Origin: Leptospiraceae bacterium
GTDB lineage: Bacteria; Spirochaetota; Leptospiria; Leptospirales; Leptonemataceae
Assembly (NCBI GenBank): GCA_026005135.1
Contig: BPKM01000002.1
Location: 1 to 64,000 of the forward strand
DNA length: 64,000 bases
Direction: 5' to 3'
The notes below the pieces were generated by a model that had not been told where the DNA came from, ran no database searches, and saw only the letters and a program-made list of their open reading frames with translations. Made by a program: the position numbers and the translations under genes. The number at the start of each line of letters is the position of its first letter. Positions within the stretch are counted from its first letter, which is position 1. Below, piece by piece: positions 26,497 to 34,037 of this stretch.

Positions 26497-26524
26497 GTAT
26501 GTAATTATTTTTAAAATTACATAC
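26497..26524. repeat. Perfect 10-bp inverted repeat with 8-nt loop
   Basis: GTATGTAATT (26497-26506) and AATTACATAC (26515-26524) are exact reverse complements, extendable by two more pairs. It sits between the right side of the IS element and the DUF1554 gene. The run after it on the plus strand is A-rich, not T-rich, so it is not a standard terminator in either direction. It may be an operator or part of the original insertion locus. Confidence 0.5.
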
Positions 26525-26552
26525 AAAAAAAACTTTTTCATAGGAGAGCGAT

Positions 26553-27236
26553 ATGAAATATAAAATAAAACTCTTTTCTTTTTTATTTATATTAATGTTT
26601 TTTGCTAATTGTATTAAATTTAAAGAAAATCCCTTAGATCCAACAACACCACTGGGATTTTATTTAACGTTTCTATGGAATAAAAATATAACAAAGAAAA
26701 TATATGTAACATTTAATATAACGCAGGGCAATATTGGTATTGCAACAACAATGGGTTTTTCCTATTGTATTAACGGTATAGAAAAAGCAGATTTTGTTTG
26801 TAATAATGATCCTAAAAAACCTAATAATAATTTATATAAAGCAATGATTGTAGATGGTACCAATCGACGTGCCTGTTCGACACCCGAATGTTCTGGAGGA
26901 ACTATTGAACATATAGACTGGGTATTTAAACCTAATACTTCGTATTATAGAGCTGATGATACATTATTATTTACTACAAATGATAAAGGTATTATACCAT
27001 CAACAGAAAATATAGTTAATTCTATTACACATGCAGGTGAAGTTTATGAATATTGGACAGGATTAGATACAGATTGGTTAAAAGACTCTTCTTATCATTG
27101 TAGTAATTGAAATGATGGTAGTAGCGCTTTTTTTGGTATAATTGGAAGTTCAATAGTAACGCATTATGGTTGGTTTAGTAGTGGTGCTACTGTTACCTGT
27201 AACAACTCTAAAAATCTTCTCTGTGTAGAACAATAA
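26553..27236 (+). pseudogene. DUF1554 lipoprotein with an in-frame TGA
   Basis: The lipoprotein signal ends in FFANC. The mature protein shows the DUF1554 pattern found in many Leptospira lipoproteins: GNIGIATTMGFSYC, LYKAMIVDGTNRRAC, IDWVFKPNTSYYR, LLFTTNDKGI and YWTGLDTDW. Translation stops at TGA 27108-27110, but the same frame continues for 41 codons (NDGSSAFFG... ending NSKNLLCVEQ) to TAA 27234, which is exactly the expected end of the domain. The family normally has a Trp at the stop position (Cys-x-x-Trp), so one TGG to TGA change explains it. GGAGAG precedes the ATG. Confidence 0.8.
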
Positions 27237-27725
27237 TTAAAATGATTTTGCTTCTATTATTTGTTCATTTATAATAATTTTTATATTAATGATATCCTTT
27301 TGTATTATAGATTCTGGTAAATGAATTCTTATTATTTTTGATTCTTTATCTATTATCGTTTTAGGAATTATAGGTTCTATTTCTATAGTTTTTTTATGAT
27401 TATTTAATAAAATAATAATTTTTTGTAATTGCAATACATATTCATTAGTGGATTTCGTAGAAGTTAAAATTATCGGTCGATAAACATCAAAATAAAGTAC
27501 TAAATCATGATTCTGTATTTGATAGGAAATAGCCTTAATACTTTTATAAGAAAAGGTTTTATGTAAAATGCCTGTTTTATCTAAAACAAGAAGAATTATC
27601 ATAATAATGATAATATTTAACAAAATAAGAAAAAAAGTTTTATTATAAGGCGATGTTTTGTTTTGTTTAATATGTTCTTTGATTTCTTCCTGTACCTGTT
27701 CTGGTGTTTTATAATAATATTTCAT
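27237..27725 (-). CDS. Hypothetical membrane-anchored protein
   Basis: A 162-residue protein with a charged N-terminus (residues 1-30), one strong transmembrane helix (about 31-50, FFLILLNIIIIMIILLVLD) and a beta-rich C-terminal part with many Ile, Lys and Thr. No family motif is recognised. It lies 6 bases downstream of the Rpn C-terminal fragment on the same strand and converges with the DUF1554 gene. Confidence 0.5.
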   Translation of the reverse strand: MKYYYKTPEQVQEEIKEHIKQNKTSPYNKTFFLILLNIIIIMIILLVLDKTGILHKTFSYKSIKAISYQIQNHDLVLYFDVYRPIILTSTKSTNEYVLQLQKIIILLNNHKKTIEIEPIIPKTIIDKESKIIRIHLPESIIQKDIINIKIIINEQIIEAKSF

Positions 27726-27731
27726 CTAATT

Positions 27732-28079
27732 TTATAACTTTCTTATTTCGTTTAATGTTAGATTGGTTATTTTTTGGATTGTTTTTTCATCAAATCCCTG
27801 TTTTTTCATTTTTTTTGCAATATAGATTCTTTCTTCTTTTTTTCCTTTTTTTATACCTTCTTTTTTTCCTTCTTCTATACTTTCTTTAATAATTTGTTCA
27901 ATTATAGGTGATTTAATCATAAAATCTCTCCTTCTTTGAAAAATATCAAATGCTAATTGTTTATCTCTCAGGCTTGTTATTATAATAAAAATTTCCAATA
28001 ATTCAAGTCTTTTTTCTTCATCTGATATATTATATAATTCATTTTCTATTTTATTTATATAACGTATTCCATTTTTCAT
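27732..28079 (-). CDS. C-terminal part of a split Rpn/PD-(D/E)XK transposase-like nuclease
   Basis: 115 residues. The C-terminal run KKEGIKKGKKEERIYIAKK followed by a GFDEKTIQKITNLTLNEI helix is typical of the tail of Rpn-family (PDDEXK_2) recombination-promoting nucleases. The start ATG overlaps the stop of the preceding fragment (TAATG), so translation could be coupled. In intact relatives this and the upstream fragment form one protein. On its own it lacks the nuclease core. Confidence 0.6.
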   Translation of the reverse strand: MKNGIRYINKIENELYNISDEEKRLELLEIFIIITSLRDKQLAFDIFQRRRDFMIKSPIIEQIIKESIEEGKKEGIKKGKKEERIYIAKKMKKQGFDEKTIQKITNLTLNEIRKL

Positions 28080-28529
28080 TATGGTATCCAGGGAAATAAA
28101 TCTACAATATGCAAATTTATAATTTTATCAGCTTCTATTTTAGATAGTTCTATTAATGTAAAATTATATGTCACTTCATCAATAACATAAAAATTATTCG
28201 CTTTAGAGGAAGGTTTTAATAATATTAAAACGGATTGAACAGGTATTTTATATTGCTTATAATAAGCAAGTTTATAAATTAATAAATCCAATAACTTTTC
28301 ATAATTCCAGCTTGTTAATAGTTCAAAAACATATATTTTGTATTGATTATTCTGTTTTACTTTAACTGCAAAGTCAGCTCTATGAGTAGTAAATATTTCC
28401 TGTGGAATCGATTCTAAAATTTCAATAGATTGTGGATCAATATGTAAAAAAATTAAATATAGGTTTTATTGAATTTGATAAGACCTTTTTGGTTGCAATA
28501 TCATATTTCATAGATTGTTTCTTTTTCAT
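28079..28529 (-). pseudogene. N-terminal part of an Rpn-like nuclease, frameshifted
   Basis: The gene starts at ATG 28529 (MKKKQSMKYDIATKKVL) and reaches TGA at 28437-28439. The next frame continues with HIDPQSIEILESIPQEIF, THRADFAVKVKQ and KIYVFELLTSWN, the Asp and Glu of a PD-(D/E)XK core, as far as TAA at 28079. Removing one base from the run of seven A at 28446-28452 (T on the coding strand) joins the two. A second break separates it from the 27732-28079 fragment. The gene is therefore decayed, or the sequence has errors. Intact relatives nick or cut DNA and promote recombination. Confidence 0.62.
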
Positions 28530-28541
28530 ATTCTTAGAATA

Positions 28542-30113
28542 TTATAAGTTGTTTATTAAATTTTTTAGATTGTTTATCTGATCATGAGCGGTGGAATGCT
28601 TCTCTGCAATTTTGTTTTGTAAAGAGAGAATTAAATTCATACCATTTGCTATATTTTTATAAGAATTATGATTATTTTTAGAGAAATAACTCATCATAAT
28701 ACCAGTTAAAACATCTCCACTTCCTGCAACTGATAAATGAGGATTTTGATATTTCCATACAAATACTTTTCTTTCTTTAAAATAATAAGAAGGAATAAAA
28801 AAGGAAATTGAACCTTTAATTAAAATGGAAACACCTAAGGTTTTATATAATTCCTCTATATATTGCCAGTTTGATACTAAATAAGGAAATTCGCCTTTTA
28901 ATAATTTCCATTCTCCTAAATGAGGGGTAATTATTGTAAATGGTTTGAGTTGTTCGGGAAAATTTTTATCTAAAATAAGTGTTGTTGCATAAGCATCTAA
29001 AATAATTATTGGATAATGATTTATAGAAACAAGAAATTGAAAAAACTTTATAAAATCTGATTGATAAATTTCTATATCATTTTTAGATAATCCTGGACCA
29101 ATAACAATACATTGTGGTAATTTTAAGTTTATATAATTTTCTTTCCATTCCTCAAAATGATGATATATAATTGAAGGCTCTATTTTTAAAAATAAATCTC
29201 TATGATTAGAAAAATGTATCAAATGTAAAATTCCACCACCAGAATAAAAAAAGGATTTCGCAGATAGAATTGCTGCTCCTTCCATATTATTAGAACCTGC
29301 AAATAACCATCCATACCCACTTTGATATTTATGTTCATAAGGTCGTTTTTTAAAATAAAAAAAATCATTTAATAAATCCCATTCTATAAATTCTAATTGT
29401 TGTTTTACTATTTGACTTTGTTCTTCTGGATCAAATCCACAGGGTAAGACAAATATTTTTGATTGGGCATGAATAAGCGGATGGAGTAAAACGAGTTTTT
29501 TTAAACCAAAATTGAAAATATAATCTGGGACAGATAATCCAAAAAAATTTAGAAATTCTTTTTCATTAAAGGCATCATATTCTTCCGAAAGTCCAGCAGG
29601 TATATCAAGTGCGATATGAATAAGTTTTTCTTTTAATTTTTCTTTTAATTTTTTAATAAACTCTAAAATTTCTTTATATGGGCTTCGAGGTAAATTTTTT
29701 TGGCCACTTCCTAATAAACCTTCTATTAAAATGATTTTCTTATCATTTATTAAATTTAAATTATAGATATCTTCTAAGGGATAAATCATTAGATGATTCT
29801 TTAATAGCATTTCATAGTAAAATTGAGAAGATACACTTTTTGGTTTATCTTTAAGAAAAATATATATTTGATTTTTAGAAACAATTCTGCTACCTAAGAT
29901 TAAATATGCTAATGCTAAACCATCACCACCATTATTTCCACTTCCACATAGAAAAAGATAAATATTATCCTTAGAAATAAAATTATGATGAAGCATCGTT
30001 ATAAAAGCTGACTGAGCAGCAAGCCCCATTAATATTTTTTCTTCTACACCTTTTTGGATTGTTTTACTATCAATATGCTTAGATTGTTCAAATGTAATTA
30101 AATTCATTTCCAT
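28542..30113 (-). CDS. nnr: Bifunctional NAD(P)H-hydrate epimerase / dehydratase
   Basis: A 523-residue metabolite-repair enzyme. The N-terminal YjeF epimerase domain (about 1-220) shows FLCGSGNNGGDGLALAYLI and HIALDIPAGLSE. The C-terminal ADP-dependent dehydratase (about 250-510) shows the ribokinase-like QSGYGWLFAGSNNMEGAA, CIVIGPGLSKN, TIITPHLGEWKLL and the catalytic VAGSGDVLTGIMMSYF. Together they repair hydrated NADH and NADPH. The start ATG overlaps the TGA of the upstream gene, so it is coupled to it. Confidence 0.93.
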   Translation of the reverse strand: MEMNLITFEQSKHIDSKTIQKGVEEKILMGLAAQSAFITMLHHNFISKDNIYLFLCGSGNNGGDGLALAYLILGSRIVSKNQIYIFLKDKPKSVSSQFYYEMLLKNHLMIYPLEDIYNLNLINDKKIILIEGLLGSGQKNLPRSPYKEILEFIKKLKEKLKEKLIHIALDIPAGLSEEYDAFNEKEFLNFFGLSVPDYIFNFGLKKLVLLHPLIHAQSKIFVLPCGFDPEEQSQIVKQQLEFIEWDLLNDFFYFKKRPYEHKYQSGYGWLFAGSNNMEGAAILSAKSFFYSGGGILHLIHFSNHRDLFLKIEPSIIYHHFEEWKENYINLKLPQCIVIGPGLSKNDIEIYQSDFIKFFQFLVSINHYPIIILDAYATTLILDKNFPEQLKPFTIITPHLGEWKLLKGEFPYLVSNWQYIEELYKTLGVSILIKGSISFFIPSYYFKERKVFVWKYQNPHLSVAGSGDVLTGIMMSYFSKNNHNSYKNIANGMNLILSLQNKIAEKHSTAHDQINNLKNLINNL

Positions 30114-30562
30114 TCTACTATAATATAATTATGATTTTCCATTTTTGTACTAAAAATACGTCCTTCTGAATTTATAAAATATTCTTTCCAGTAATTTTCT
30201 TCTAAATTAAATTTTATCCGATTATTTTTAATATAATTAACATTGCTATCATAGATTTTTATAATTAAGTCTCCATCATCCTGACTAACTAAATAAAAAC
30301 TGTTATCTGGGAAAACAAAAAATAAGGAAGAATCTAAATCATCATTATCTAAAATTAATTTCCAGTTTTTATTAAAATATTTATAAATTTTTTTATTTTT
30401 AATTTGATAATTCTTTCTATCTCGAAAAACAACTTCAATAAAAATTTCTTTATTTTCTAAAGGAATTACATTTTCTATATTACTTAAATCATTTTTATTT
30501 TGTTCCTGTAAAAACTTTATATCAATCACTTTCTTCTTGTAATTCCTTTGTATTAATATCAA
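30104..30562 (-). CDS. Beta-rich hypothetical, probable C-terminal half of a split lipoprotein
   Basis: 152 residues of beta-strand-rich sequence with repeated Tyr, Asn and Asp (FVFPDNSFYLVSQDDGDLII), suggesting blades of a propeller-like fold. It begins with a TTG codon and without a ribosome site, inside the end of the preceding frame. Removing one A from GAAGAAAG near 30530-30535 would fuse the preceding lipoprotein to this frame, reading KELQEEVIDIKFLQEQ. Most likely this is the second half of that lipoprotein. Its TGA overlaps the nnr start. Confidence 0.5.
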   Translation of the reverse strand: MILIQRNYKKKVIDIKFLQEQNKNDLSNIENVIPLENKEIFIEVVFRDRKNYQIKNKKIYKYFNKNWKLILDNDDLDSSLFFVFPDNSFYLVSQDDGDLIIKIYDSNVNYIKNNRIKFNLEENYWKEYFINSEGRIFSTKMENHNYIIVEWK

Positions 30563-31250
30563 AATTTGTTACTGAAACCTCCTTTTCCGAAATATATCGA
30601 ACCATAGAAATATGATCATTAAAACAAAAAAGATTTAGAAGTTCTTGATAATTTTCTGAATAAACTGGTATAAGCGATAGTTGTTCCTTATTTTTTTCTG
30701 CAAACAGATTAGCTTTATTTACAATATATATTCTATAAGGATTTATATCCTTAGTTTGGGGATATAATATTGCTGGCATACGATTTTCTGGTTCCGCTGG
30801 TTCTAATAATTCTGATGTATCTTTCTTTTGATAAATTTGTAATACAAAATAATCACTTTGAATACAAGATTGCCCGATTATACCTTCTGGAAAAACCTTT
30901 ATAGGAATTTCTGGGTAAATTTTTTTTATTTCTTCTTTAAAATTTTGTGATGTAATTAAAAAATCTGGATTATCTATTATCTTACTATAATAAGCAAAAA
31001 AGTTTTTTTCTGGAATAGGCAATAAAATCTCACTTCCCCATATTACAGGATTTTGAGGAAGATTATAAATCAGATTTTCTTTTACAATAATAGGGATAGC
31101 GAAACTATTCAACTTTCTATCTGATTGCATTTCCTTTAATGGAATATTTAATAGCACATTTGGCGTTAAATCAAAGAATTGAAAACGTGCACAATAAAAA
31201 CAAAATAAAAATATCAATACAATATTAATCCAATATATAAATTTTTTCAT
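30522..31250 (-). CDS. Lipoprotein, probable N-terminal half of a split gene
   Basis: About 242 residues from the ATG at 31250, which opens a good lipoprotein signal (KKFIYW, hydrophobic core, FCFYC). A TTG 39 bases upstream would bury the signal peptide. The mature part is beta-rich with Pro- and Ile-rich stretches (NPVIWGSEILLPIPE). It ends in TGA at 30522 where the neighbouring frame takes over, as described for the 30104 gene. No family is recognised. It is probably the first gene of an operon with the 30104 gene and nnr. Confidence 0.52.
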   Translation of the reverse strand: MKKFIYWINIVLIFLFCFYCARFQFFDLTPNVLLNIPLKEMQSDRKLNSFAIPIIVKENLIYNLPQNPVIWGSEILLPIPEKNFFAYYSKIIDNPDFLITSQNFKEEIKKIYPEIPIKVFPEGIIGQSCIQSDYFVLQIYQKKDTSELLEPAEPENRMPAILYPQTKDINPYRIYIVNKANLFAEKNKEQLSLIPVYSENYQELLNLFCFNDHISMVRYISEKEVSVTNFDINTKELQEESD

Positions 31251-31486
31251 TTCCGACAAATTTACACAAATTCTTACATCGTCAAACAAATTGATTGATT
31301 ATATAAAGAGAGGAATATTCCCCATTTAAGATGTTACACTTGGATTACAATGCGCTAAAAAATTTGGTAATCTAAAAAAATATTAAAATTTATTAGAATT
31401 AATTCAAAAATTTTAAATTTTTTTGAAACTTTTCTAAAATATAATACATTATTTAATATAACTACATAAAATAGGAGGTTTAAAAT

Positions 31487-32239
31487 ATGGATCAATTAAT
31501 AAATACAATTACCAAAAAAACTTTATTAGGTTTACAAACTATTATCCTAATTGTGTTTTTTATTATTTTATATTCCATCTTTGGGAATAAATGCAAATCA
31601 GCTTTTGCTTCTAAACCAGATGTTGAATTTAATAAAACGTTTTTTGAAGAATCAAAAAATAATACAGACATTCTAATTACAAATGAAGAAGATAAAAAAA
31701 AAGAAGAGATTCTAAATAAGATTATAGATAAAATTTCTCAGGATTATCAAATTGCTATAGAAAATGAAATTCAAAAAAATCCAGAAAAATTTTATTTAGA
31801 TCCACAAGCAGAAAATTATAATGAGAAAAAACAAGAAAAAGTTCAGTCTTATGTTAAAAATTTTAGAACATATTCTTATAATTATTTAAAATGGTATGTA
31901 ATTAATAAAATTGATGACTCCTTACTGGAAAATTTTTATGAAGAATTGAATGAATTTTTAGAGAAATCTAAAGAAAATAATATAGATTATCTTTATAATA
32001 ATGATAATATTATTTACAATATTAAAGATAGTAAAGTCTTTAAAGTTTTCTGGGATCAATATGAAAAAGAAGAGAGTAGGTATAAGAGCGAAAAAAATCC
32101 AAAAGATGATGATGTGTGGATTTTTGCTATTAAAATAATTGTTTTATTATATTCTATTGCGATGTTTTTATTTATTAGCTTAATTTATATTCTTTCTCGT
32201 ATAGAGATGCATTTGGAAAAAACAGCAAATAAAGTATAA
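31487..32239 (+). CDS. Hypothetical membrane protein with a helical periplasmic or cytoplasmic core
   Basis: A 250-residue protein with one hydrophobic helix near the N-terminus (about 15-31) and another near the C-terminus (about 212-236). A Glu/Lys/Asn-rich helical domain lies between (about 50-200). No motif is recognised. AGGAGG precedes the ATG and a clear terminator follows at 32238. The 10-bp palindrome GGAATATTCC at about 31312-31321 lies in its upstream region. Two large ankyrin lipoproteins follow from a separate promoter. Confidence 0.55.
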   Translation: MDQLINTITKKTLLGLQTIILIVFFIILYSIFGNKCKSAFASKPDVEFNKTFFEESKNNTDILITNEEDKKKEEILNKIIDKISQDYQIAIENEIQKNPEKFYLDPQAENYNEKKQEKVQSYVKNFRTYSYNYLKWYVINKIDDSLLENFYEELNEFLEKSKENNIDYLYNNDNIIYNIKDSKVFKVFWDQYEKEESRYKSEKNPKDDDVWIFAIKIIVLLYSIAMFLFISLIYILSRIEMHLEKTANKV

Positions 32240-32260
32240 AGGGCTATTGCCCTTTTTTTA
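32238..32260 (+). terminator. Rho-independent terminator
   Basis: The sequence AAAGGGC-TATT-GCCCTTT, followed by more T, forms a GC-cored hairpin with a U-tract right after the stop codon of the 31487 gene. It separates that gene from the ankyrin pair. Confidence 0.8.
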
Positions 32261-32268
32261 ATAATTTA

Positions 32269-32296
32269 TTGACAAAATAAATATTTTTAATATAAG
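32269..32296 (+). promoter_or_regulatory. Promoter of the ankyrin lipoprotein genes
   Basis: TTGACA (32269-32274) and TATAAG (32291-32296) are 16 bases apart, directly after the terminator. The predicted start lies only a few bases before the ATG at 32306, and AAGGA overlaps the -10 box. Either the mRNA is nearly leaderless or the true -10 box is elsewhere. Confidence 0.5.
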
Positions 32297-32305
32297 GAAA
32301 ATAAT

Positions 32306-34018
32306 ATGAATAAAACAAATATTATTTATATAACTTTTTTTATTTTAATTTTATTATACTGCCAGAGCTCACCGACTCAGAATAATAAAATAATTGAAGA
32401 TTATAATAAAATTGATAGAGATTCCTTAATTGAGAAAATTAATAAAAATGAAATTGATATCAATAAAATAGATTCAACTGGAAAATCATTATTAGAATAT
32501 ACAATCTTAAAAGAAGATATTGAAATCGTAGAATTATTATTAAATAAAAATGTAACTATAAATGAAAATCACATTAAAATAGCAGGAAGTAAAGGGAATG
32601 GAAAAATTCTAATTTTACTAGCTAAAGAAAAAAAATATTCTGTTTTACAAATACTTGATCTTTTTTTAAAATATAAAATACAAGATACTTCTTTACTATT
32701 ATTAGAAAATGAGTTAGATTTAAATATTAAAAATGAATCAGGAAACTCTATTTTACATGAATGCGTAAATTATAGAAATATTCGAATAGCCAAATTTCTT
32801 ATTGAAAAAATGGAAGGCATTAATATAAATATAAAAAATTCTAATGGTAATACACCTTTACACTTAGCATCTAATTATGGCTATATAGAATTAGTTAAGC
32901 TTTTTACTCAAAATGGTGCAAAACTATTGGTAAAAAATAATAAAGGAGATACTCCATTGCATTTAGCATCTTATTCTGGTCATTTAGATATAGTTAAAAT
33001 TCTTCTTAACAAAGATAAAGAGTTATTAGATGAACCCAATAATGAAAATTTTTCACCATTATCTTACGCTGTTCAAAATAACCAGATTGAAGTAGCAAAA
33101 TATTTAATTGAAGAAGGGGCGAATATACAAATTAAAGATAAAGATGGAAGATCTTTATTATATTGGGCAGCTATTCAAAATCATAAAGATATTATAGAAT
33201 TATTAATTCGAAAAGGAGTTGATGTAAATATAATTGAAGATAATGGCTGGACTATTTTAAGCTGGGCAGTAGAACATAATTATCCAAATATCGTAGACTT
33301 GTTGATCGATCATAATGTTGATATTAGTCAGAGATTTCAGGATTTAAATACGGTATTACATTGGGCATCATTAATGGGTTATAAAGATATCTGCCAAAAA
33401 GTTTTACTAAAGGGCATAGATCCTAATACTCCTAATCAATACTTAGAAACTGCCATGCATTATGTTGCATTGAATGGAGATTTCTATATTGGAGAATTAC
33501 TGATAGAAAATCAAGGAAATCCTAATTTTCAAAATATCATTTCTGCTACTCCTTTACATTATGCTTCTGCAAAAAACAATAAAGAAATTGTTGAACTCTT
33601 CATAAAAAATCAAGCAAATGTAAATGCTAAAACAGGTACAGGTGCTTCTCCTTTACACTGGGCGGCTGCTAATGGAAATACTGATGTAATGGAAATATTA
33701 ATAAGCAATGGGGCAGAAATAAATGCTGTTGATATTTTTGGAAATACACCTCTTCATTATGCAGCAATGAATAATCAAAAATCATCAATAGAACTTTTAT
33801 TAAAACATAATGCTGATATAAACTTACAGGATAAACATAAAGGTTGGACAGCACTACATTGGGCAGCCTATAAAGGAGATGTAGAAATTGCTGAAATTTT
33901 ATTAAATAAAAATATTGATATTAATATAAAAGATAAAGAAAAAAATACAGCCTTAAATATTGCAGCAACTTATGGTAAACGATCTATTGTTAAATTACTA
34001 AGTTCTTATAAAAAATAA
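32306..34018 (+). CDS. Ankyrin-repeat lipoprotein 1
   Basis: A 570-residue protein. Residues 1-21 form a lipoprotein signal ending LILLYC. The rest is a continuous array of about 15 ankyrin repeats of 33 residues, with many perfect TPLHLAS, TPLHYA and ALHWAA cores. Ankyrin repeats bind other proteins; the partner cannot be read from the sequence. A Cys-anchored, wholly ankyrin protein would face the periplasm or cell surface. It lies 19 bases upstream of a second, longer paralogue, so the two are an operon. Some bacterial ankyrin lipoproteins are immunity or stress factors, but no toxin gene is visible here. Confidence 0.85.
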   Translation: MNKTNIIYITFFILILLYCQSSPTQNNKIIEDYNKIDRDSLIEKINKNEIDINKIDSTGKSLLEYTILKEDIEIVELLLNKNVTINENHIKIAGSKGNGKILILLAKEKKYSVLQILDLFLKYKIQDTSLLLLENELDLNIKNESGNSILHECVNYRNIRIAKFLIEKMEGININIKNSNGNTPLHLASNYGYIELVKLFTQNGAKLLVKNNKGDTPLHLASYSGHLDIVKILLNKDKELLDEPNNENFSPLSYAVQNNQIEVAKYLIEEGANIQIKDKDGRSLLYWAAIQNHKDIIELLIRKGVDVNIIEDNGWTILSWAVEHNYPNIVDLLIDHNVDISQRFQDLNTVLHWASLMGYKDICQKVLLKGIDPNTPNQYLETAMHYVALNGDFYIGELLIENQGNPNFQNIISATPLHYASAKNNKEIVELFIKNQANVNAKTGTGASPLHWAAANGNTDVMEILISNGAEINAVDIFGNTPLHYAAMNNQKSSIELLLKHNADINLQDKHKGWTALHWAAYKGDVEIAEILLNKNIDINIKDKEKNTALNIAATYGKRSIVKLLSSYKK

Positions 34019-34037
34019 TTTTTTTAGGAGAAACATT

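Noticed and set aside
26497..26524. Terminator after the transposase gene
   Set aside because: The stem is strong but AT-rich and followed by A rather than T on the plus strand; kept only as an inverted repeat.
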